A stretch of DNA of 64,000 bases from LMUY01 sp964242215 (GTDB taxonomy: Bacteria; Pseudomonadota; Alphaproteobacteria; Acetobacterales; Acetobacteraceae). Position 1 is the first letter of the stretch, and each line of letters begins with the position of its first letter. The position numbers and the translations under genes were made by a program. Under the pieces are notes generated by a model. The model saw only the letters and a list, made by a program, of their open reading frames with translations, was not told the origin of the DNA and did no database searches. This document shows, piece by piece, positions 32,827 to 40,773 of this stretch. The DNA is taken from contig CAXTCJ010000008.1 in the NCBI GenBank assembly GCA_964242215.1, forward strand, positions 1 to 64,000, read 5' to 3'.

Positions 32827-34421
32827 CTTCTCCCGCCTGCGGGAGAGGGAGAAGCAAGGCGCGCCTGCGCCAGCAACCAGTGATACTGGTCGTGATAGAA
32901 GAAGTCCTCCACTCGGCGGGATGTCACGTCGATATAGCTCGGGTTGAACAGCACGGCGAACGGCGCGCGGTCAGTGATGTCGCGGTCGATAGCAGCCCAG
33001 CCAGCCGGGTCACCACGGTCCGCCACGGCCTGCATGCGTGCATCCAGCGCCGGGTCGCACAATCCGCTGAAATTGATCGAACCATCGGAACCGGGATGAT
33101 ACGACGCACAGCCGAACAGCAAAGGCAGGAAGTCGGTGGCACCGGGATAGTCGGCATACCAGGGCGTCAGGCTGATCTGCACGTGGTTGGCCGTGTTCTG
33201 AATATACGTGAATTGCAGATTGCCAGACAGCACGCGCAGCCTCGCATCGAAGCCGAGCTGTTGCAGCACGCTCAGCACGTAGGTCCCGACCGCGCGCATC
33301 ACCGCCGACGTATCGATCACCAGCGTCACCCGCGTGCCCGCCGTTCCGCTCTCTCGCACCAGCGCCTGTGCTGCCGCCATATCGTGCGGGAACGGGCAGT
33401 ATGGCACGTAGCCCGGCAAACCCGGCGGCAGGATCTGGCAGGATGGCCGTGCCAGCCGCGGGCCGCCGAAGAGCGTCACGGCCGCGTTCCGATCGATCGC
33501 CATGTTCACGGCCCGGCGCACGCGCGCGTCGTCGAAGGGGCGCTCGTGCATGTTCATCGGCAGGAACCACAACGCCAGCGCCGGGTTGATGTGAACCTGG
33601 CCGGCGTAGTCCGCGCCTAATTCTCCCAGACGGTCCAGCGGCGGGGTCTCGAACATCCAATCGGCCTGCCCGTTCTCCACTTGCGTGACCTCGGCCTCGT
33701 CCTCCAGGCCGAAGCGGTATTCGATGGCGTCCGGGAAACCCGGCGGTTGCGCGTCCGCATTCCACACCTTGAACAGTGGATTGCGCTCCAGCCGCAGGCC
33801 GTTCGCCGGGTCGTACTGGGCGAACCGATACGGCCCGGTGCCGGTCAGGGGCTCGGTACCGGCATCGTGGCCCGGTACGCTCGCGGGCAGGATGCTGGCG
33901 TGGGGCAACGCCAACTTTAGCAGGAAATCCGGGTCACGCCGGGTCAGCCGGATCGTGAGCATGCCCGTCGCGTCGTCCGCCACCACGCCGGGCAGCTGGC
34001 AAGCCGCGGGATCGCGCAGGCAGTCATCGGCGCCCTCGATCCCGCCATAGAAGCTGCCGGCGGTCGGCCCGACGATACGGAAGATCCGGCGGAACGACGC
34101 GGCGGCGTCACTCGCCCGCACCGGTGTGCCATCGGCAAACCGCAGATCCGGGCGCATATGGAAGCTGTACAGCCGCCCGTCTTCCGTCGGCTGCGGGACC
34201 GCGTCCGCTAGGTCCGGCACCAACGCCAGCCCCGGCGGGCCGGCCACGCGGCGGAAGGCAACCAGCCCGTCATACACGACGGTGAACAGTTGCCAGTATT
34301 GCCCGGTGTAGTTGATTTGCGGGTCGATGCTGCCGGCCCCTGACGTGGCAAGCAGATGAAGCACGCCCTGGGCCTGGGCCGCGGCCGTCAACAGCAGCCA
34401 CAGGAATGCCGTCCGAATCAC
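32823..34421 (-). CDS. Family 5 extracellular solute-binding protein of an ABC transporter
   Basis: 532-aa periplasmic protein (SBP_bac_5). Signal peptide IRTAFLWLLLTAAAQAQ. Family signatures: LVPDLADAVPQPTEDGRLYSFHMRPDLRF..GTPV near 75-110, GTGPYRFAQYDP.NGLRLERNP and DDARVRRAVNMAIDRNA. Ligands of this family include peptides, nickel complexes, opines and sugars; specificity is unreadable. GTG start overlaps the gntR stop (GTGA). The C-terminal SPSPAGGRR is encoded by a family C hairpin (CTCCCGCCTGCGGGAGA), so a repeat appears to have extended the protein's end. Confidence 0.85.
   Translation of the reverse strand: MIRTAFLWLLLTAAAQAQGVLHLLATSGAGSIDPQINYTGQYWQLFTVVYDGLVAFRRVAGPPGLALVPDLADAVPQPTEDGRLYSFHMRPDLRFADGTPVRASDAAASFRRIFRIVGPTAGSFYGGIEGADDCLRDPAACQLPGVVADDATGMLTIRLTRRDPDFLLKLALPHASILPASVPGHDAGTEPLTGTGPYRFAQYDPANGLRLERNPLFKVWNADAQPPGFPDAIEYRFGLEDEAEVTQVENGQADWMFETPPLDRLGELGADYAGQVHINPALALWFLPMNMHERPFDDARVRRAVNMAIDRNAAVTLFGGPRLARPSCQILPPGLPGYVPYCPFPHDMAAAQALVRESGTAGTRVTLVIDTSAVMRAVGTYVLSVLQQLGFDARLRVLSGNLQFTYIQNTANHVQISLTPWYADYPGATDFLPLLFGCASYHPGSDGSINFSGLCDPALDARMQAVADRGDPAGWAAIDRDITDRAPFAVLFNPSYIDVTSRRVEDFFYHDQYHWLLAQARLASPSPAGGRR
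32824..32852. repeat. Family C hairpin inside the end of a coding sequence
   Basis: CTTCTCCCGCCTGCGGGAGAGGGAGAAG forms a near-perfect hairpin. It spans the last codons and stop of the binding-protein gene and the start of the DppC-like gene. Confidence 0.65.
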
Positions 34422-35107
34422 GCCGGGTTGGCCAACGCGTCCGTGATGATGTCGCGCTTGTTGCGCAGGTGCTGGGCCAGCAGCGGTCCGAGCGTATCGG
34501 CGTCGCGGCGCACCACGGCCGCCAGGATCGCGTCATGTTCGTTCATCGCGTGCTGCCAACGATCCGGCCGCATGCGGTTGGACAGGTAGCGCGCCCGGGT
34601 GATGCGCCCGGCGAGGCTGTTGTAGGTCGCGGTCAGCACCGGGTTGGCCGCGGCCTCCAGGATGGCGGCATGGATCGCCTGGTTCAGCGCGAAATACTCC
34701 GGCAGTTCACGGCGCAGGAAATGCGCATACATCCGGTAGTGCAGCCCCTGGATCTCGGCGATCGCGTCCGGCGTGATGCGGGCGCAGGCGAGGCGCCCTC
34801 CCTCCGCCTCGAGCAGCGCGATCACCTCGAATAAATGCGTCAGGTGTTCGTCGCCCAGCGTCGCGATGCGTGCGCCGCGGTTGGGGCGCAGTTCCACCAG
34901 CCCCTCCGCCGCCAAAACCTTCAGCGCCTCCCGCAGCGGGGTGCGCGACACGCCGAACCGCTCACACAACGCCCGCTCCGGCACCCGGGCGCCCGGCGTG
35001 AGGTCCCCCTGGTTGATCAAGTCGCGCAACCCGGCGAGCAATTCGCCATGCAACGAGCGGTTGGGGAACGGCAGCACGTTTGGAGACGCAACCGTCGGGA
35101 GCGTCAT
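34418..35107 (-). CDS. GntR family transcriptional regulator (FCD/FadR-like subfamily)
   Basis: 229 aa. N-terminal winged helix: LLAGLRDLINQGDLTPGARV, PERALCERFGVSRTPLREALKVLAAEGLVELRPNRGARI, exactly the GntR signature. The C-terminal all-helical FCD-type domain has E.IALLEAEGGRLAC and an EHDAILAAVVRRDADTLGPLLAQHL motif with likely metal-binding histidines (NQAIHAAILEAA). First gene of the ABC operon and divergent from the serine-glyoxylate aminotransferase gene, so it may control both directions. Effector is probably a small organic acid (inference). Start at ATG 35107; an upstream in-frame start at 35221 would reach into the divergent promoter. Confidence 0.88.
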   Translation of the reverse strand: MTLPTVASPNVLPFPNRSLHGELLAGLRDLINQGDLTPGARVPERALCERFGVSRTPLREALKVLAAEGLVELRPNRGARIATLGDEHLTHLFEVIALLEAEGGRLACARITPDAIAEIQGLHYRMYAHFLRRELPEYFALNQAIHAAILEAAANPVLTATYNSLAGRITRARYLSNRMRPDRWQHAMNEHDAILAAVVRRDADTLGPLLAQHLRNKRDIITDALANPA

Positions 35108-35267
35108 TTCAGCCCGGTCCGATAAAGGATCTTCGCAGGAAACCGCGGTTTCGGCAGCCAGGTCCATTCCATGATGGCAAATACCGTACCGGGCTGGTTG
35201 CGAGAAGGTGAAGCTTTGCATTCACTTCGGCCGTTGCCTGCTTCGCTTGCAAGGTGCAAAAACCAGT

Positions 35268-35277
35268 TTGCATACAA
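35268..35277. promoter_or_regulatory. Candidate GntR operator and promoter of the aminotransferase gene
   Basis: TTGCATACAA is a near-palindrome (one mismatch to TTGTATACAA-type operators of FCD GntR regulators). It overlaps a possible -10 element TACAAT (35273-35278), with TTGCAA at 35247-35252 upstream at a long 20-base spacing. It is 18 bases before the ATG at 35296. Assignment is by pattern only. Confidence 0.35.
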
Positions 35278-35295
35278 TCTCTCCGGAGGCACATC

Positions 35296-36492
35296 ATGGC
35301 TCACAAGAGCGGCCGGCATTTCCTGCAAATCCCTGGACCGAGCAACGTGCCGGACCGCGTGCTGCGCGCCATCGACATGCCAACGATGGACCATCGCGGC
35401 CCCGATTTCGCCAAGCTCGGCCGGACGGTGCTGGAAGGCTGCCAGCGCGTGTTCCAAACCTCCGGCCCGGTGGTGATCTTCCCGGGCAGCGGCACCGGCG
35501 CGTGGGAGGCGGCGATCGTCAACACGCTCTCCGCCGGCGACCGCGTGATCATGGTCGAGACCGGGCAGTTCGCGGCGTTGTGGCACGCCATGGCAAAGCG
35601 GCTGCAGCTGGACGTGGACCTGATCCCCGGCGACTGGCGGCACGGCGTGGACGCGGCCGTCATCGAGGAGAAGCTGCGCGCCGACACGGGCCACAAGATC
35701 AAGGCCGTGATGGTCGTGCACAACGAGACCTCCACCGGTGTGACCAGCCGCATCCCCCCTGTGCGCGAAGCGCTCGACCGCACCGGCCACCCGGCGTTGC
35801 TGATGGTGGACACGATCTCGTCCCTCGGTTCGGTGGACTACAAGCACGAGGCCTGGGGCGTGGACGTGACCATCGCCTGCTCGCAGAAGGGGCTGATGCT
35901 GCCGCCGGGTCTGGGCTTCAACGCGATCAGCCCGAAGGCGCTGGCGGCCGGCAAGACGGGCGGGATGCCGCGGTCGTACTGGGATTGGCACGAGATGCTG
36001 GTGCCGAACGCCGCCGGGTTCTTTCCCTACACGCCGTCCACCAACTTGCTGTATGGCCTGCGTGAGGCGCTCGCGATGCTCGAGGAGGAGGGGCTGGACC
36101 AGGTGTTCGGCCGCCACGCCCGCCACGCCGCCGCGACCCGGGCGGCGGTTCGCGCCTGGGGGCTGGACATATTGTGCCAGGATCCGCGGGACTACTCGCC
36201 CGTGCTGACGGCGGTGATGATGCCGGACGGGCACGACGCCGACCATTTCCGGCAGGTTGTGTTGGACTGCTTCGACATGTCGCTGGGCACTGGGCTCGCC
36301 AAGCTGAAAGGCCGCGTGTTCCGCATCGGCCACCTGGGCGACTTCAACGATCTGATGCTGATGGGCACGCTCGCGGGCGTGGAGATGGGCCTGCACGAGG
36401 CCGGCGTGCCGCACCAACAAGGCGGCGTGGCCGCGGCGATGGACGTGCTGGCCGGCCGCAAGGCGGTGCAGGAGGAAGCCAAGGCGGCCTGA
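35296..36492 (+). CDS. Serine--glyoxylate (alanine--glyoxylate type) aminotransferase
   Basis: 398-aa class V PLP aminotransferase. Family features: GRHFLQIPGPSNVPDRVLRA at the N-terminus, DHRGPDF, the GSGTGAWEAA phosphate-loop region, VHNETSTGV, MVDTISSLGSVDY, and the PLP lysine in CSQKGLMLPPGLGF near residue 198. It converts glyoxylate plus serine (or alanine) to glycine plus hydroxypyruvate (or pyruvate). ATG 35296 follows GGAGG with 6 bases between; GntR diverges upstream. Together with the following MFS and FAD/Fe-S genes it may handle glycolate and glyoxylate. Confidence 0.9.
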   Translation: MAHKSGRHFLQIPGPSNVPDRVLRAIDMPTMDHRGPDFAKLGRTVLEGCQRVFQTSGPVVIFPGSGTGAWEAAIVNTLSAGDRVIMVETGQFAALWHAMAKRLQLDVDLIPGDWRHGVDAAVIEEKLRADTGHKIKAVMVVHNETSTGVTSRIPPVREALDRTGHPALLMVDTISSLGSVDYKHEAWGVDVTIACSQKGLMLPPGLGFNAISPKALAAGKTGGMPRSYWDWHEMLVPNAAGFFPYTPSTNLLYGLREALAMLEEEGLDQVFGRHARHAAATRAAVRAWGLDILCQDPRDYSPVLTAVMMPDGHDADHFRQVVLDCFDMSLGTGLAKLKGRVFRIGHLGDFNDLMLMGTLAGVEMGLHEAGVPHQQGGVAAAMDVLAGRKAVQEEAKAA

Positions 36493-36504
36493 GTAGGAGC
36501 AATC

Positions 36505-36552
36505 TTCTCCCTCTCCCGTCCCCCACGGGAGAGGGCCGGGGTGAGGGCCGCT
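36505..36552. repeat. Palindromic intergenic repeat, family C
   Basis: CCCTCTCCCGTCCCCCACGG-GAGAGGG forms a hairpin followed by CCGGGGTGAGGGC. Located between the aminotransferase and the MFS gene, after the former's stop. Confidence 0.7.
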
Positions 36553-36608
36553 TCGCTCCCGACACCGATCGTATGGCGAAATAAAAAGAAGACAGATGGG
36601 AGACGGGT

Positions 36609-37883
36609 TTGACCAACATCCTCCGGCGGAGCGCTAGCACGAACGTGCTGCTGCTGCTCTGTGCGATGTACTTCATCACCTACATCGACCGCGTGAACGT
36701 CAGCAGCGCGGCCGAGCCGTTGCGTAGCGAGTTGGGCCTGAGCAATACGCAACTCGGGCTGGCGTTCTCCGCCTTCGGATATCCCTATCTCCTGTTCCAG
36801 GTCGCGGGTGGTTGGCTAGGCGACCGGTTCGGGGCGCGCTGGACACTGACGATCTCCGGTGCGCTCTGGGCTTTCTCGACGATGCTGACCGGGGCTGTCG
36901 GCGGCCTAATGTCGCTGCTGGCGATCCGCGTGCTGCTCGGCCTGGGCGAAGGCGCCACCTTCCCGCTGGCCACCAAGGCAATGTCCACCTGGCTGCCAGG
37001 CGGCAAATCGGGCTGGGCGCAGGGCATCACCCACGCCTGTGCCCGGCTCGGCACCGCGATCACGCCGCCACTGGTGTTCCTGCTCATCGCCTATGTCGGC
37101 TGGCGCGGATCCTTCGTGGCAGTCGGCGCCCTATCGTTCGTCTGGGTCGCGCTTTGGTGCTGGTATTTCCGGGACGATCCCCGGACCCACCCCGGGATGA
37201 CCGACGCGGACCGGGCACGCCTTCCGCCAGCGAAGCCGCCGGGCCACGCCCCCGTGCCGTGGCGACCGCTTGTGCGGCGCATGGGCCCGGTGATTTTCGT
37301 CTATTTCTGCTATGGCTGGACGCTTTGGACGTTCCTATCCTGGGTGCCGCAATTCATGCTCCATAACTATCATCTCAACCTGAAGAACTCGTCGCTGTTC
37401 TCGTCGCTGGTGTTCTTCGGCGGCGTAATCGGCGACGGGCTGGGCGGCTTCGTCAGCGACTGGCTGCTGCGCCGCACCGGCAGCCTGACCGTGGCCCGGC
37501 GTAATCTTGTGGTGTTCGGCATGGCGGGTTCGCTGCTATGCTCCATACCCATCCTGTTCACCGGAGACGCCACCATCGCTGCACTCTGCCTCTCGGGCAC
37601 GTTCTTCTTCTCGGAGCTGACGATCGGGCCAATGTGGGCGATCCCGATGGATATCGCCCCCTCTCATGCCGGCACCGCGAGCGGGTTGATGAACACCGGG
37701 TCCGCTCTGGCCGCCATCCTGTCGCCGCTGGTGTTCGGCATCGTCATCGACCAGACCGGGAATTGGACGCTCCCGTTCCTCGGCACGATGGCGTTGATGC
37801 TGGTGGGCCTGCTCTCGGCCTTCGCCATGCGGCCGGACAACCGGTTCAGTGGCACCCCCGGCCTCGTATCCGCGCATGCTTGA
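36609..37883 (+). CDS. MFS transporter, anion:cation symporter-like
   Basis: 424 aa, 12 predicted helices. YFITYIDRVNVSSAAEPLRSELGL and GWLGDRFGARW (motif A-like) place it with the ACS family of organic-anion carriers (hexuronate, tartrate, phthalate, 4-hydroxyphenylacetate type). TTG start at 36609 is preceded by GGGAG. The ATG of the FAD/Fe-S dehydrogenase lies inside its 3' end (8-base overlap), a strong operon indication. Likely imports the hydroxyacid oxidised by that enzyme; the substrate is inference. Confidence 0.85.
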   Translation: MTNILRRSASTNVLLLLCAMYFITYIDRVNVSSAAEPLRSELGLSNTQLGLAFSAFGYPYLLFQVAGGWLGDRFGARWTLTISGALWAFSTMLTGAVGGLMSLLAIRVLLGLGEGATFPLATKAMSTWLPGGKSGWAQGITHACARLGTAITPPLVFLLIAYVGWRGSFVAVGALSFVWVALWCWYFRDDPRTHPGMTDADRARLPPAKPPGHAPVPWRPLVRRMGPVIFVYFCYGWTLWTFLSWVPQFMLHNYHLNLKNSSLFSSLVFFGGVIGDGLGGFVSDWLLRRTGSLTVARRNLVVFGMAGSLLCSIPILFTGDATIAALCLSGTFFFSELTIGPMWAIPMDIAPSHAGTASGLMNTGSALAAILSPLVFGIVIDQTGNWTLPFLGTMALMLVGLLSAFAMRPDNRFSGTPGLVSAHA

Positions 37884-40752
37884 CGCCGCACTCGCCGGCC
37901 GGCTTCGACGCGAGGTCGAAGGCGAAATCCTGCTCGGGGCCGGTGACCGGGGCCGCTACTCGACCGATGCCTCGATCTACCAGGTGCAGCCGCTGGGCGT
38001 CGTCATCCCGAAGACCATCGCCGACGTGCAGGCCGTGCTCGCCCTGGCGCGTGACGCCGGTCTGCCGGTGCTACCCCGTGGCGGCGGCACGAGCCAATGT
38101 GGGCAAACGGTCAACCGTGCAATCGTGTTGGACTGCACCAAGCATCTTCGGACTATCCTAAGCGTCGACCCGGTGGCGCAGACCGCGACGGTGCAGCCCG
38201 GCATCGTGCTCGCCCACCTGAACGCGGCGCTGAAGCAGCACAAGCTGTTCTTTCCGGTCGACCCGTCCACTCAGGCGCGCTGCACGATCGGTGGCATGGC
38301 GGCCAATAATTCCTGCGGGGCGAAGTCCATCCGCTACGGGCTGATGGCCGACAACGTGCGCGCGATCGACGCTATTCTGGCGGACGGAACACAGCACCGC
38401 TTCGGGATGGTGCCGGACAATTTGGGCGAGATGCCTGCAGCGGTCGCGGCTTTGGTGCAACGGCTGCGTGCCCTCGGAGCTGCGGAGGCCGACGAGATCG
38501 CGGCGCGTTTTCCGCACCAGTTGCGCCGGGTCGGTGGCTACAACATCGAGGTGCTCACGCCCCGGGCTCGGCGCGAGGGCCGGGAGAACCTGGCCCGGCT
38601 GCTCGTGGGCAGCGAAGGCACCTTGGCCTTTTCCGCCGCACTGGAGTTGCAGCTCGCGCCGCTGCTCCCGCGCAAGATGGTGGGCATCTGCCAATTCCCC
38701 ACCTTCCGCGCCGCCATGGAGGCGAGCCGCCACCTGGTGGCACTGGACCCCGAGGGTGTGGAGCTGGTCGATCGCACCATGATCGATCTCGGCCGCGGCA
38801 TTCCGATCTACCGCAAGACGATCGACCGGATGTTACTCGGTGAACCCGATAGCATCCTCCTGGTGGAGTTCCACGGCTACGAGGACGCCCCGCTGCTCGC
38901 CAAACTCGAGGAACTGGACGGCGCTATGGCCGATCTCGGCTATCCAGGCGCCGTCGTGCGCGCCACCGACCCGGCGTTCCAGGCCGACATCGCCGAGGTG
39001 CGCGAGGCCGGGCTGAACATCATGATGTCCATGAAGGGGGACGGCAAACCCGTCAGCTTCATCGAGGACTGCGCCGTCGATCTGGACGACCTCGCCGACT
39101 ACACCGAGCGGCTGAACGACGTCTTCGCCCGGCACGGCACCAAGGGCACCTGGTACGCCCACGCCAGCGTCGGCTGCCTGCATGTCCGCCCCGTGCTGAA
39201 CATGAAGGATGCGAGCGACGTCCGCACCATGCGCGCGGTGGCGGAGGAATGCTTCGCGCTGGTCCGCGAATACAAGGGCAGCCACAGCGGCGAGCACGGC
39301 GACGGCATCGTGCGTTCCGAGTTCCACGAGAGCATGTTCGGCCCGCGCGTGGTGCGTGCGTTCGAAGCGGTGAAGGATGCGTTCGATCCCGACGCTCTGC
39401 TGAATCCGGGCCGCGTTGTGCGGGCGCCACGCATGGATGACCGCACGCTGTTCCGCTATTCCCCGGGCTATGCGGCGGACCCGGGATTCACGCCCGTGCT
39501 CGATTGGTCCGAGCAGCCGCAATCCGCCACTGGCGGTGCACGGGCAGGGCTGCTGGCCGCGGTGGAGATGTGCAACAACAACGGCACCTGTCGCAAGTTC
39601 GACGCAGGCGTGATGTGCCCATCCTACCGCGTCACGCGCGACGAGGTGCACCTGACGCGCGGCCGGGCCAATACACTGAGGCTGGCCCTAACCGGGCAGC
39701 TGGGGCCCGATGCGATGGCGGGCGACGACGTTGCCGAGGCCATGAAGCTGTGCGTGTCCTGCAAGGCCTGCAAGCGCGAGTGCCCGACCGGCGTCGACAT
39801 GAGCAAGATGAAGATCGAGGCACTGCACGCCCGAGCCGCCCGCCACGGGGTCGGGCTACGGGATCGCCTGGTGGCGGAACTGCCGCGCTATGGCCGGATC
39901 GCCGCTGCGTTCGCCCCATTAGCCAATCTGCGCAACCAGGTGCCGGCGCTGGCGCGGCTTGGCGAGCGTGTCGCCGGGCTGGCAGCCAGCCGCCCCTTGC
40001 CGGCGTGGCGGAAAGACTGGTTCCGGGACAGCGAGGCCGATGCCGACGGCAACGTCCTGCTGCTGGCGGACACGTTCAACCGCTATTTCGAGCCGGAGAA
40101 TCTTCGCTCCGCCGTGCGCGTGCTGCGGGCCGCCGGGTTCCGCCCGTCGGTCGCGAGCGCAGGCTCCCGCCCACTATGCTGCGGGCGGACTTACCTTTCT
40201 GCCGGCATGGTGGATCGCGCACGCGCCGAAGCCCGGCGGACGCTCGACGCGTTGGCAGGCGACCGTCCGGTGATCGGCCTGGAACCGTCTTGCCTGCTGA
40301 CGTTGCGGGACGAGTTCGCGTCAATGCTGCCTGGACCGGAGACGGCGTCGCTCGCCGGTCGTGCGCTGCTGATCGGCGAGTTCCTGCAGCGTCATGCGCC
40401 CAAGCTCGCCTTGCGTCCGCTGGCCGCGACCGCACACGTGCACGGCCACTGCCATCAGAAGGCGTTCGGTGCGTTTGCCGACGGGCTCGCCACACTGCGT
40501 CGCGTACCGGATTTGGCGGTCACGCCGATCGCTTCGTCCTGCTGCGGAATGGCGGGGGCGTTCGGTTACGGTGTCGAGACGCAGGCTGCGTCGCTCGCCA
40601 TGGCGGAGGCCGGTCTGCTGCCAGCGATACGGGCCGCGGCGGCGGACGACATCATCGTCGCCGACGGGACGAGTTGCCGTCATCAGATCGCCGACCTGTC
40701 CGGCAGGCGGGCAATCCATTCCATAAGGCTGATCGAGCGGGCGCTGACCTGA
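37876..40752 (+). CDS. FAD-linked 2-hydroxyacid dehydrogenase with Fe-S and CCG domains (GlcD/D-lactate dehydrogenase-like)
   Basis: 958 aa. Residues 35-240 are a PCMH-type FAD domain (LPRGGGTSQCGQTVNRAIVLD, GGMAANNSCGAKSIRYG). Residues 260-530 are the FAD-oxidase C-terminal domain with YKGSHSGEHGDGIVRSE. Residues 560-650 form a 4Fe-4S segment (CNNNGTCRKF and CVSCKACKRECP), and the end carries two CCG cysteine motifs (RPLCCGRTYLSAGM near 769 and SSCCGMAGAFGYG near 889). It is thus a fusion of GlcD-like and GlcF-like parts. It oxidises glycolate, D-lactate or a related D-2-hydroxyacid with electrons to quinone or cytochrome (family knowledge). Membrane-peripheral. Eight-base overlap with the MFS gene. 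Confidence 0.9.
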   Translation: MLDAALAGRLRREVEGEILLGAGDRGRYSTDASIYQVQPLGVVIPKTIADVQAVLALARDAGLPVLPRGGGTSQCGQTVNRAIVLDCTKHLRTILSVDPVAQTATVQPGIVLAHLNAALKQHKLFFPVDPSTQARCTIGGMAANNSCGAKSIRYGLMADNVRAIDAILADGTQHRFGMVPDNLGEMPAAVAALVQRLRALGAAEADEIAARFPHQLRRVGGYNIEVLTPRARREGRENLARLLVGSEGTLAFSAALELQLAPLLPRKMVGICQFPTFRAAMEASRHLVALDPEGVELVDRTMIDLGRGIPIYRKTIDRMLLGEPDSILLVEFHGYEDAPLLAKLEELDGAMADLGYPGAVVRATDPAFQADIAEVREAGLNIMMSMKGDGKPVSFIEDCAVDLDDLADYTERLNDVFARHGTKGTWYAHASVGCLHVRPVLNMKDASDVRTMRAVAEECFALVREYKGSHSGEHGDGIVRSEFHESMFGPRVVRAFEAVKDAFDPDALLNPGRVVRAPRMDDRTLFRYSPGYAADPGFTPVLDWSEQPQSATGGARAGLLAAVEMCNNNGTCRKFDAGVMCPSYRVTRDEVHLTRGRANTLRLALTGQLGPDAMAGDDVAEAMKLCVSCKACKRECPTGVDMSKMKIEALHARAARHGVGLRDRLVAELPRYGRIAAAFAPLANLRNQVPALARLGERVAGLAASRPLPAWRKDWFRDSEADADGNVLLLADTFNRYFEPENLRSAVRVLRAAGFRPSVASAGSRPLCCGRTYLSAGMVDRARAEARRTLDALAGDRPVIGLEPSCLLTLRDEFASMLPGPETASLAGRALLIGEFLQRHAPKLALRPLAATAHVHGHCHQKAFGAFADGLATLRRVPDLAVTPIASSCCGMAGAFGYGVETQAASLAMAEAGLLPAIRAAAADDIIVADGTSCRHQIADLSGRRAIHSIRLIERALT

Positions 40753-40773
40753 TCGGGTTACGGTAAGCCTGCC

